DNA of 64,000 nucleotides, taken from contig NC_057765.1 of the NCBI RefSeq assembly GCF_010389155.1, forward strand, positions 43,729,559 through 43,793,558, read 5' to 3'. Made by a program: the position numbers and the translations under genes. Positions 1 through 9,069 of the stretch are shown one piece after another (the stretch's first letter is position 1; each line of letters begins with the position of its first letter). Source of the DNA: Erigeron canadensis (taxonomy: Eukaryota; Streptophyta; Magnoliopsida; Asterales; Asteraceae). The notes beneath the pieces are model-generated. The model saw only the letters and a list, made by a program, of their open reading frames with translations. It was not told the origin of the DNA and searched no databases.

Positions 1-636
1 CTTCCAATTTTTTATTTCAAGGTATGTTATGTGTATTTATTTTTTCAATTCGACAATAAAAAAGAAGTTTGGAGAAACAATGTTGAAATACAAGAAATTT
101 GATTTTCATTAAATATATCAGCCTCTGATTTTTGATCCTCTATACCGGTTTAGCCACTCAATGGATTTGCATAAGGAGATCCTTTATGTTTAAAGAGAAC
201 TCATGGACACATAGTTCTATTTTATAATGATGAAAAAAAGAGGTAATCAATATAAACCTTGTATTTTTACATACATGATATGTATACGGTAGCTAATCCA
301 ATGTTTTTGATAATCTATCTTGCTTGATATTTTGTTTTGGAGTTTGTGTTTTATGATAGTGGTTAGTTTTGAAACTTCATGATATACATAGGTTTGAAAT
401 TATAAGTTTGGTGTTTGGCTTAATCTTCTTTTGAAGTGCATGAAAGGTGTTTGATAAAATGTTTGATAGAAAGTTTTTTATTTTCTGAACTACATGTGGG
501 TTATTAATTAACCATGAGACACAGGTTAGAACTATAATTTTTATGATAAAACGTTTATCTCTTTTTAATTTTTATATATCGTGATACATTATATAAAAAA
601 AATGCCAATGTGCTAACTATCTTTTGATTAGGTTCA
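1..636. other. AT-rich sequence, no gene recognised
   Basis: No reading frame of note and no repeat structure that I can support. The last bases before 637 look like an intron end (a pyrimidine-poor tract closing in AG), which fits the exon-like piece that follows. Confidence 0.4.
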
Positions 637-770
637 AGCAACAAAAGTTTAGTGGCTAGCGAAACTCACAATTCCATCAAACGTATTGGGCATTTCCAAG
701 GTCCTATCTTGGAAGTGAACAATGGCGATTCTATAGTGATACATGTTACAAACAAAGCGATGGAACCGTG
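637..770 (+). pseudogene. Laccase (multicopper oxidase) N-terminal exon fragment
   Basis: One open stretch reads like the start of the first cupredoxin domain of plant laccases. It has a G-x-F-x-G-P motif, then LEVNNGDSIVIHVTNKA, matching the family pattern FPGPT-(I/L)-x-V-x-x-GD-(T/S). It ends at an in-frame TGA soon after the NKA motif. None of the copper-ligand His-x-His motifs, nor the other two domains, follows. The family normally has about 550 residues, so this is an isolated exon piece. It sits just before a decayed tandem repeat and other captured gene pieces. I see no promoter or start codon and infer no product. The family call rests on about 25 residues. Confidence 0.6.
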
Positions 771-779
771 ATGTCAAAC

Positions 780-1128
780 GAAGTCGATCATGCAGTAATT
801 AATGGACGAAGGATGCGTGATCATGTGACGTTATGGGTGTTGGCTTAAGCCATGGTAGCCTGGTCTCCAAAAAAGGTTGGTGATCATCTGGTCATTAACG
901 AACGAGGTGCTGGTCAAAGCGATGACAACTTAGTCTCCAAGAAAGTCGATGCTCATGTGGCCATTGATGAACGGGATGATCGTGTTGTTGTGGGTGCGCT
1001 AAAGCGATAGCAGCTTGGTCTCTAAAAAAGTCATTGTATTTCTTAGAGACATGTGGTAACTAATGAACGGGTTCAATATGTGGTCGTTATGGGTGCTGGC
1101 CAAAGTGATGGCAGCTTGGCCTATGTTT
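780..1128 (+). repeat. Decayed tandem repeat, about four units of 70-95 bp
   Basis: Four imperfect units follow each other. Each carries a variant of 'AAGTCGATGCTCATGTGG', then 'ATTAATGAACGGG', then 'GCTGGCCAAAGTGATGGCAG', then 'TTGGTCTCCAAAAAA'. Read in one frame the units resemble a repeated peptide of the type SKKVD-H-V-INER-VVVMGAGQSDGSL, but stops and length differences break the frame between units. This may be a former protein repeat or a DNA-level tandem duplication. I do not recognise the source. Confidence 0.55.
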
Positions 1129-1230
1129 TTTATGGTAAAAACCTTTGTATTATTTCTTTTCTTTTTCTTTTTCCCTTTCACGATCTATATATGCTGTTAG
1201 AAAACACCAACATGTATTTTAATTTCAAAG

Positions 1231-1322
1231 TTATAAGGACCAGTGATCCAAAGATGAACCTTGATGATGCTTTTGAGCAAAAAAATGAAAATGCCAAGGC
1301 TGTTGAAGAAGAATTTGAAAAG
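1231..1322 (+). pseudogene. Hypersensitive-induced response (HIR, SPFH/prohibitin) exon fragment
   Basis: A single exon-like piece is bounded by AG at its left and GT at its right. It encodes a stretch containing KMNLDDAFEQKNENAKAVEE, close to the conserved PKLNLDDxFEQKNxIAKAVEx segment of plant HIR membrane-associated SPFH proteins. The rest of the roughly 285-residue protein is absent. Intron sequence appears to remain on both sides, which favours capture of genomic DNA rather than of a spliced mRNA. No function is inferred for the fragment. Confidence 0.65.
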
Positions 1323-1389
1323 GTAACTTTTGAGCAATATGCACCCGTTTTTTTGGAACAGGGGACGGGGATTAAACCAACTCTTTAGC

Positions 1390-2640
1390 AAACTTGAAAC
1401 TGGTCAAATGGGTTGAACTGGTCAAAAGTTGTCTAACATGTATTCTAAGATTTTAATGTGTGCTAATCTTTTTATTTAAGAGAATATAACTTAGTATTGA
1501 AAGAAGAGGTGTGAGACCCATATCAGGGTAAAAAGTTCTCTTCATATTATGGAATTAAAAATAGCACACAATATATGGCTACAGTTCTAATCACATGGCA
1601 TGTGCAATTTTTGCTAATAGTAAATGTTTGTATGTGTAGGGACGCAAGGTCACCATTCTGCAAACCACAACCCTGGATTTAGCTACAAAGGGTCATTGTA
1701 TGAGCATAATTTTGTTGGTGTATTATATCTTGCAAAAGGCCTGGACAGCTGGACTACCATCTGTGACTCTATGAGAGACAAGTTCAAGATTTGGCATTTG
1801 GTGTTGCTCAATTCATACAGAAGGGCAAATTGTACTTCACTTTTACATGAATTGTTTGTTCATGGTGGACAAATAACTTTTCCAGATACAAGTTAATGCT
1901 ACAAAACATACAATTCAATTTTTTTTCAACTATGGATTGTGGTGTTCTCAATGATAAAGCTACTAATCATGGGTTGGAACGTCAATATACTTATTTGAAC
2001 ATGTACAATTCAATCTTTTTTCAACTATTTAATGTTTGAGTTTGTAATGTTTTGTGCTACGTCTTATTAATAATTGGGGATTTCTGCACTTTTGTTAGTT
2101 TATGACATCTTTATATATAAAGTTGAATATATTTCGTGTACTTTTTAAGTGTATATATATTGTTTTTAACCCGGTCAACGACCGGGTATAGATTCAGTTT
2201 AAGATGGAGTGAGAGATGTATAAATTATATTGTACCCATGAAATGGATTATGGTTATAGACAGGAGATTGCATCAAGTGTGATTTTGTACCTGGGATATA
2301 AGATGGGGTGTTGGGTTCAACTCTTGCCCTCTTGGTGTGAGCAAAATGCTCCCACGAATGGAGAAATAGGTTTTCCTAAAAATCGATTTTTACTGGATTG
2401 GAGTTGGGTATATAAAAAAGCATGATGATGGTCTCAAATTTGTTGTTAAAAAAAAAGAAAAAAGAAATATAACATGGGGTGCCCTATTTAAATTGTTATG
2501 TATGTATAAAATGGATTGTGGTTATACACCATGATGATGAGTGGGTCACAAATTTATTATTACTACTGTAGAACATATATAGGCCTTATATGTAATGAGA
2601 ATCGTAACATGTTTGTGTTTATAGGACATTGTTATGCACA
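1390..2640. other. Intergenic part of the gene-fragment mosaic
   Basis: This stretch lies between the HIR-like and RPA-like pieces. A 90-codon open frame at 1624-1896 (+) has no family that I recognise. It could be another captured fragment, because the neighbouring pieces are, but nothing in it proves coding. A short perfect hairpin at 2169-2187 is listed separately. Confidence 0.35.
2169..2187. other. Perfect GC-rich 8-bp hairpin
   Basis: ACCCGGTC-AAC-GACCGGGT is a perfect 8-bp stem with a 3-nt loop inside AT-rich DNA. Helitron 3' ends carry such a hairpin shortly before a CTRR terminus. No clean CTRR follows at the usual distance here, so an identity as a Helitron end is only a possibility. 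Confidence 0.5.
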
Positions 2641-2644
2641 ATCT

Positions 2645-3291
2645 GCATTGCAAAGAACAATATAGCCCACTGTTTTCTTAACAAACTGGAAGAAGGTTCT
2701 GTTTACACAATGAAGGGCTTTGTGGTTCACCAAAGCAAAGACTAGTATAAAATCCTCAAGAATAGTTTGTGTACCATTGAGCTTCATGTGTTTACAGCTG
2801 TCCGCAAAGCTACGGTCTCTGTTGAGGGTTTCGGGCGATACCCTTTTGAGTTTGTTGAGTTTGAGGTTCTGAAATCCACTGAGAAGAAACATTTTGTTAG
2901 TATGTCTGCTTACTTTCACTTAGTAAAAAACTTAGCTCTTAAAAATTAATCGCTTTTCTGACTCATATGTATTGCGAAGATGTTATTGGTCCTGTCACTG
3001 CTCTAGGAAACTCTGTCACCAATAGCAAGGGCTAGAAGACCATGGACTTCAACTTGGTCAACCTCAGGTATGCATGTAGTGAGGCGTATGTGTTGTGGTT
3101 TCGTTACATACACCTGTTTTGCTGTCCTACACCGGGGCCGTCAGGTCAGAGTGACATCGTGTGGTAAATTAGGGGATGAATTCCTTGAGAAGATGGGGGA
3201 GAGGACTGAGGGTTATACTGTCATCCTTACATCACTGCTGCTGAATAATTACACTAGTATGGATAAATACAGTTTCATTGTGCCAATATAG
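2645..3291 (+). pseudogene. RPA1-like (replication protein A large subunit, OB-fold) pseudogene
   Basis: In one frame the sequence reads like an RPA70 DNA-binding domain: an NKLEEGSVYTMKGFVV strand, then an F(E/D)FVEFEVL segment, then a DVIGPVTALGNSV segment. A downstream piece has GKLGDEFLEKMGER followed by an ILTSLLLNNYT segment, typical of the second half of the OB fold. An in-frame TAG at 2743-2745, a TAA after position 2940 and another TAG near 3032 break it. A GT at about 3068 may be an old splice site. RPA-like genes are common in plants both as host genes and as Helitron cargo, so this could be either. It is surely broken. The Harbinger pair is inserted 475 bp downstream. Confidence 0.6.
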
Positions 3292-3765
3292 TCCCCCTTT
3301 GACTTCTGAGCTCCACCTGTTGTTTGCCTTTTCAGACCAGATTTGCCTCTCCGAGGTCTTTGTCAACACTGATTTTTGATAGGCGGTGATATCCCCGCAC
3401 GTGTTGGCAGAATTCAAGGTTCAGCTCAGGTAATTATGTGTGCAGCCATGTTTGCATGTAAGTAGCATACTTGGTTTCATATTTAGTGTTAATGCGTTTG
3501 GATTATAGGGATGTCGACATGAGCGAGTCCACTGGTCTAGTGATGTAGATGTCGGCAAAGACAGGAACGCTTGAAGAAGCTTTGAGTTGGAGTTGTGACA
3601 AAAGAAGCGATGTAAGTAGGTGCTTTCCTTTAACAGGCTTGGTGTTACAGCGGTAATTTCACTGTTATGAGCTGTTGTGCTGCAGGATGCCACATTCAGG
3701 GTTACGGTTGAGATACTTTATGTTGGCACTATAAACAGCCGGTGCAGTTTTACCTCTATCAATGG
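3292..3765. other. Possible decayed 3' part of the RPA-like region
   Basis: Short coding-like stretches in changing frames continue from the RPA-like pseudogene up to the Harbinger insertion, but no motif is clear enough to name. The last three bases before the element (TAA, 3766-3768) are its target-site copy. Confidence 0.3.
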
Positions 3766-4050
3766 TAAGAGGGGTGGGAGTGGAAGCGGGGTGGGGTTTG
3801 GTGAAGGGCGGCCCCGCGTGGGAACACCGCTGCCGGTGGTGTGGGGTGGGGAAAAGGGGAGCGGATTTGGGGTTCGAACACCGAAGAGAGAGAAAACCGT
3901 GAGGGGCCCATGCGCAGTGAAACAACCAACCAGAAGAGGCCACGTGGACCTGGGACCAAGCCTCAACGGCTAAATGTTGTTACCGTTGCTTTTTTCTTTT
4001 TTTTTTTAATTTTTTATTTTTAAAATCTCACCCATCTCTTTTTTTTTCAC

Positions 4051-4059
4051 TATATATAT
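4051..4059 (+). promoter_or_regulatory. Putative TATA box of Harbinger ORF1
   Basis: TATATATAT lies 105 bp before the likely ATG at 4164, after a pyrimidine-rich stretch. The position fits a core promoter with a short leader. It rests on sequence only. Confidence 0.3.
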
Positions 4060-4163
4060 GCGTCACTTTTTTTAAACAACACAACACAAACTTCAAATCC
4101 AAAACCCTCCACTTTTATAAGAAAAAAAAACACTTCTTTATAAAAAATAAACACCTATTACCA

Positions 4164-5651
4164 ATGGATCCAAAGAAAACAAAAAAAAACCCTTTCAACA
4201 AATCAAAATATCGCCGAAATGATCCACAAATGCATACCAATTTTCATCCAAATCAATTCATGCCTCCACCAAATAATCCTCCTCCAAATCAATTTTATTC
4301 TCAATCATCTCAACCTCCTCCAAATCAATTTTATTCTTAATCATCTCAACCTCCTCCAAATCAATATTTTCAACCTCTTCCAAATCAATCTTATTCTAAT
4401 CCATCACCATATCAATTTTCTCAACCTTCAACTCCATCCGCTTATTATCCACAACCGGCATCTCCACAAATGTTTGGCTACGGTTCAAGCCCATCTACGC
4501 AAACCAACGCCCAATTCTTAAACATGGCTAGAATGAACGATTTTATTCCGATCGAGGAAGATGTTTATCAAGATGACGAAGAAGTTGAAATTGTAGCGGA
4601 AACCCAACAAGACGATGTTCAACAAGATGATGATGACGTGCAAGAAGTCCAAGATTGCGGGAAAAAGACGAAGACAAAGCGTGAAAATTGGTCGCCGGCA
4701 CAAGAGGTTGCTTTGGCACAAGCTTGGGTTCAAATTTCCGAATGCAAAAAATATGGAAATGAACAAAAAGCGGATGTTTTTTGGCGTCGTGTACTTGAGC
4801 ATTACACCTCACTTGTCGGCCCGACCACACGGACCATTCATGGGTTAACGCCAAAGTGGAAACAAATGAACGCCACCATGGGTCTCTTCAACGGGCTATA
4901 CAATCAAGCGGTACTCTTAATTATATAGTTTTTGCTTAGTTTTTAGTAATTATATTGTTTTTGCTTAGTTATTAATAATTATATAGTTTTTGCTTAGTTT
5001 TTAGTAATTATATAGTTTTGTTCGTAGTTGTTAATAATTATATAGTTTTGTTCGTAGTTGTTAATAATTATTATTATGTAATATGGTATTTTTTTTTTGT
5101 AGAAACAAGCCAAGGGAAGCGGGTGCAACGACTTGGATATTATGAGAGTCGCTATGGCGGATTTCAAGACCCGCACCAAGAAGGAATTTCCTCACCATGC
5201 CGCATGGGATGTTGTGAAGATACACGACAAATGGGCCGAGCAAGAATGTTTCCAAATATACCAAGACATGGGACCTTCACGTAGCGACTCTTCAAAAAGG
5301 AAATCTGGAGAATATGAGACGGCCAGCACCGGGCACTTCATTCCCGACATGAATGAAGACCCAAACCCTCCATTGGAAGCGGCAGCAGCGACAGCAAAAA
5401 AGGGAAAAAAGAAGGCATCCGCATCCGGATCCGCCTCTTCAACTGTGACGGATGACATTAGCGAGTACGCCAAAAGGAAGACGAGATACTTGGATGAAAA
5501 ACACGAGACGGATGAGAGGCGCGCAAGACAGCGGGACATGTTGTTTTTCACCAACTCTCATGCTCATATAACCGATCCCGTGATGTTGGAAATCATTCTT
5601 AGCGAGAAACGCGAAATTGCCGCAAGACATGGATGGCAATGCCCTTTTTAG
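4164..5651 (+). pseudogene. Harbinger ORF1, Myb/NAM-associated DNA-binding accessory protein, one in-frame stop
   Basis: Exon 1 (4164-4910) and exon 2 (5103-5651) join in phase 0 across a GT-AG intron. The N-terminal 100 residues are Gln/Pro/Asn-rich with repeats of SQPPPNQFYS. An acidic stretch follows, then a trihelix/Myb-like domain (W-SPAQEVALAQAWVQIS, later W-RRVLEHY, then a second Trp in LTPKWKQMN). After the intron come a GCNDLDIMRVA motif and a charged C-terminal region with a Lys-rich patch, as in the 'No apical meristem-associated' C-terminal family. In Harbinger elements this protein binds DNA and helps import the transposase into the nucleus. An in-frame TAA at 4338-4340 lies in the Gln-rich repeat where sister repeats have CAA. 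Translation could restart at the in-frame ATG 4470, which keeps the DNA-binding part. Confidence 0.8.
4911..5102 (+). repeat. ORF1 intron made of a short tandem repeat
   Basis: About five copies of a 28-32 bp unit (variants of AATTATATAGTTTTTGCTTAG and TTTAGT or GTTGTTAAT) fill the 192-bp intron. It starts with GTACTC and ends with a T-run plus TAG. The repeat suggests that the intron grew by slippage or unequal exchange. Confidence 0.6.
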
Positions 5652-6188
5652 TTTCGTTCGTGTAATGTTTTCATTTGAATAATTGTTGGACTTGTTTTTA
5701 GTTTCGTTGTATTTTTTTTTTTAAGTATTATTATGTACTTTTTTATTTATTAATGAATGTTTTTTAATGTTTTAAATTTATAGAGTAAAAATAAATGGGA
5801 ATAAAAATGATGATGTGGAAATTGGGGTTGGGGTGAGTGGCGCCACAATTTATGGGATGATTTAGGGTGAATTGGGGAAGTTTGAGGTGGAGAGTTTTTA
5901 TTGGAAGATGGTAATGTGGATATTTGGGGAACTTTGGGGTTTGGGATACCACTCCCTCCCCCCTAAGGGGGGAAGGAGTGTGAGTCGGCTACCACTCGGG
6001 TTCACCGACCACGATCGGCTACACCGTTTCCAGGGTTCGGCTAGGACTCGGGTAGGTAGATTTCGGGTATTAGATTGGTTTGTGAAGTCGAGAGTCGTGG
6101 TGTTGATTTGAACGTTGGAACATGTGGACCCCCCCCCCCCCCCAACGGCTACATACCCCTTTAATTTTAAAAAAAAAACCTTTCTCCC

Positions 6189-6196
6189 TATATATA
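6189..6196 (+). promoter_or_regulatory. Putative TATA box of Harbinger transposase
   Basis: TATATATA lies 82 bp before the chosen ATG (6278), after the CAACGGCTA box and an A-rich run. The layout parallels the ORF1 unit. Confidence 0.3.
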
Positions 6197-6277
6197 CATA
6201 TACTACTTACATTCATTTTAACACACACACCAAACACAAATATCATTTTAACACAAAAAAAAACCCTTTCTCCTCAA

Positions 6278-7504
6278 ATGTCTAGTTCATCGGAATCTCG
6301 TTGTGTCGTTGTCGGATCGGATTCATCATCCGAATCCGATGGTATGTTCCTGCATAACGCACTTCAGTGGATGGAAGACACGGCATCTTGTAACGCGGTT
6401 CACAACCGCCGAACCATAGAGCGCCAACGCGAACTTGGTCATCAAATTTTGCTTAATGATTGGTTCGTTGATGAGCCAAAATACGATGACGCTTACTTTC
6501 GAAAGAAATTTCGAATGGAAAAAAGCATGTTTTTGAAAATCGTCGCCAACATCGAGGCGAATTTTTCATATTTTGGAGACGGGTTCGTCAAAAATTTCGA
6601 ATTTTTCGATGCACGTTGGCGAGGCAGTTTCAAACCGCTCCAAAAAGTCGCATCGGCGGTACGTCAACTCGCAACGGGCAATCCGCCCGACGAGTACGAT
6701 GAGTACTTACACATGGCCGCGAGAACCGGCCGCGATTCTCTTGATCATTTTTGTGACGCCATCATTAAGTTGTATGGTCGTGAGTACTTACGTAGGCCTA
6801 CCCAACACGACGTTCCTCATATTTTCCAAGCTCACGAAGAGTGCCATCACATGCCGGGGATGCTTGGTAGCATCGATTGTACATATGTCGAGTGGTTAAA
6901 TTGTCCAAGACACTTGAAAGGACAATATACGAGAGGCGACCATGGCGTTCCCACTATTATGCTTGAGATAACCGCTTCTCAAGACTTGTGGATTTGGCAT
7001 GCTTATTTTGGTGCTCCTGGTTCAAACAACGACATCAACGTGTTGAACCAATCCGACTTGTATAACACGGAGCGAAATGGCACGACCCCGGATAGTTCAT
7101 TCGTCGTTAATGGTCGACAGTACAAACGCGGTTATTATCTAACCGACGGCATCTACAACAAGGACTCGGCGTTTGTTAAAGCATACCAGTATCCTACTGA
7201 CCCGAAGGAGAAATAATTCAAGAAATTACAAGAGGGGGCGAGGAAATATGTGGAGCGTGCTTTTGGGGTTCTAAAAGGAAAATGGAAGATTCTTAGACGT
7301 CCTCTCCGACCACTGATCAAAGAGAAGATTGGTCAGTATGTTTACGCGGCGTGTATTTTGCATAACATGGTGGTAAAAGGTGATGGTCGAGCTATCTCGC
7401 CGGTTCACATCATGGACCAACCGGTCCAACCGGTGTGGGACGATACCTTTTACGCGGAGTTGCTAAACGAAGACATCCATAACACGTGTGGGCTCAAGAC
7501 TTGA
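6278..7504 (+). pseudogene. HARBI1-like DDE transposase/nuclease, one in-frame stop
   Basis: The frame runs 408 codons from the ATG at 6278. An upstream in-frame ATG at 6122 lies in a poly-C and leader stretch and was not chosen. A Ser-rich N-terminus is followed by a helical region and then the DDE_Tnp_4 domain. The first acidic residue is in GSIDCTY (codon 200), the second in GSNNDINVL (codon 252), and the third would be the Glu of YVERAFG (codon 326). The protein would cut and join Harbinger ends at TAA/TTA targets. A TAA at 7214-7216 (codon 313) falls between the second and third catalytic residues. A product stopping there lacks the catalytic Glu and should be inactive. The frame after the stop is otherwise clean, so the lesion looks recent or is a sequence error. 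Confidence 0.85.
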
Positions 7505-7856
7505 GACATCTCGACGACTAGTTTTTTTTTTTTATAAATAAGTCTAGTGTTTTTATTTTAATGTTTTTTTATTATGTATTGTTTTTATTTTAATGTTTTT
7601 TTTAATTATGTATTATTTTTTTTAAGTGTTATGTAATGTTTTTTTAAGTTTTTAATAAAATGTTTAGTTAAATTATTAGCGGAAAAAAATAAAAAGAAAA
7701 AGAAAATGAATTTGGGTAAGTTTAATGAATTGAGTATGTATTTCAAATGTTTTGGGTAAAAATTGGGTTAAATTAGGTAGTGGTGAGTTGGAGGAGGGTA
7801 TTGATTGGATAAACATTTGGGTATTTTACCCGAGTCAAAAACCACTCCTTCCCTCT

Positions 7857-8741
7857 GAGTGTCGAAAGGGGGCAATAACAACTTTTGGTACCATGGGTGT
7901 CAGAAGGCGGTTTACTACCCACGTGCAAGGTGTGTCCAAATTGGTACAGTTAGAGTTGGTTGCATAAATGAGAACCTGTCTTGGTGTGTAGATATATGTT
8001 ATAGAAAATGTATATATAACTTATTTATATGCTAAACAGGTTTTATATCGAGTGCTAAGGCTACAATATTATCTATAAATTACCTAACATATATATGTAA
8101 ATGCAATACCCAATGTATGGTGAAACACTTCCTTAAAACATGTTATCTATAAAATTAATATCTTCTTTTGGCGTAAAGCATTTGTATTTGCAATTTGTTT
8201 ATTTTATACCCCAATTCATGTATGATCATCCACTGGATGCATCTATATATAGTGCAAGACTACAAGTATCTCTCTTTGGTGGTGTTCTTAAGTACTTGTT
8301 GCCCCAAAGTGCAATTATTATTATAATATGGCAATATAAAGGTTAATTGTGGTCGATCATTTGAATAAAGTGTTGTCCATCATATTGAATTATAAAACTT
8401 AATTTCGGTCATTTGAATGCCACTGTTATCAATTGGTTTTTTAACAAGACAAGCATAAAAATAACTTATTTATAATTTTAGGGGAAAAAGAACTCATTTA
8501 AATTAGGTTTGATATTTTTTTCACGCACGGTTAAGAATGGCATGTAATAGAAAAAAAGATGATCAATAACTTTCAAAAAGGGAAGTTTGACCAAAAAGTC
8601 ATTGTAAGCTGAAAGAAGTAAATTAAACAATTTTACTTACAATATCACTTATATTATACACAAAAGAGTAGTAAAATCCAGATTAATTAATTCGCTAAAA
8701 GACTGAAAAAGTAAATCAAATACTAGTAATGATTTAATTTA
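7857..8741. other. Intergenic, no gene recognised
   Basis: AT-rich, with a few short frames that have no recognisable motif. 7857-7960 is GC-richer and may be the host sequence interrupted by the Harbinger pair. The last nine bases (8733-8741, TTTAATTTA) are the target-site copy of the next MITE. Confidence 0.3.
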
Positions 8742-9029
8742 GGGATAAGTATCTTGTAATGTAACAAACTTTGAACGAATGTTTATAGTAGGAAATAACT
8801 AATGTTGTGTGTATTGTATGTAAATAACTCGAAAATAATGTTTATTGTATGTAAGAAAATGTATTCAACCAATTAAAATCAGACAAGTGACACCTCTATA
8901 TGGTTGTCATGTATGTTTTCTTACATACAATAAACATTTTTTAAAGTTGTTTACATACAATACACAAAACTTTAGTTATTTCTTACTATAGACATTCGTC
9001 CAAAGTTTGTTACATTCCAAACTTATCCC
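8742..9029. mobile_element. 288-bp Mutator-type MITE with perfect 9-bp target duplication
   Basis: The ends GGGATAAGTATCTTGTAATG and the inverse of CATTCCAAACTTATCCC pair, and most of the element can fold into a long hairpin. It is flanked by TTTAATTTA at 8733-8741 and 9030-9038, a perfect 9-bp duplication, which is the Mutator-like signature. A second copy in the opposite orientation lies at 51803-52089. No coding capacity. Confidence 0.8.
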
Positions 9030-9069
9030 TTTAATTTAGCTAGCCTCTAACCAGAAAACCATGTTAGTC

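Larger units (their letters stand above)
3769..5963 (+). mobile_element. PIF/Harbinger-type unit carrying ORF1 only
   Basis: The left end GAGGGGTGGGAGTGG (3769-3783) and the right end CCACTCCCTCCCCCC (5949-5963) are inverted repeats, 13 of 15 matching. Both are flanked by TAA (3766-3768 and 5964-5966), the 3-bp target preferred by PIF/Harbinger elements. Inside is a single gene for the Myb-like accessory protein (ORF1). No transposase lies between these ends. The right TAA is immediately followed by the left end of a second, related unit. The unit is 2195 bp. A GC-rich 5' leader with GTGGACC and CAACGGCTA boxes is shared in outline with the second unit. Confidence 0.72.
5967..7856 (+). mobile_element. 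PIF/Harbinger-type unit carrying the transposase only
   Basis: The left end GGGGGGAAGGAGTG starts directly after the TAA shared with the preceding unit. The right end CACTCCTTCCCTCT (7843-7856) is its inverse with 12 of 14 matches. The right flank is GAG, or TGA if the end lost one base, so no clean TAA is left there. The only gene is a HARBI1-like transposase. The unit is about 1890 bp. Its 5' part shares the GTGGACC and CAACGGCTA boxes and a similarly placed TATA with the ORF1 unit, so the two units are related outside their genes as well. Confidence 0.6.

Noticed and set aside
1624..1896. 90-codon frame as a gene
   Set aside because: No family recognised, no promoter, and located in a field of broken fragments. 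Kept only as a note.
3665..4023. Several overlapping frames of 60-98 codons on both strands
   Set aside because: They arise from the GC-rich left end of the Harbinger unit and share no protein motif.
4219..4521. 100-codon frame rich in Leu, Ile and Asn
   Set aside because: It is the wrong frame of the Gln/Pro repeat in Harbinger ORF1.
6122..6277. Upstream in-frame ATG that would extend the Harbinger transposase by 52 codons
   Set aside because: The added part is a poly-C run and hydrophobic, Lys/Pro-rich leader next to the TATA. The ATG at 6278 starts the Ser-rich N-terminus typical of the family.
3769..7856. Reading the two Harbinger units as one ordinary element
   Set aside because: Not fully excluded, but the internal facing ends with a shared TAA, and matching ends for each half, fit two units better.
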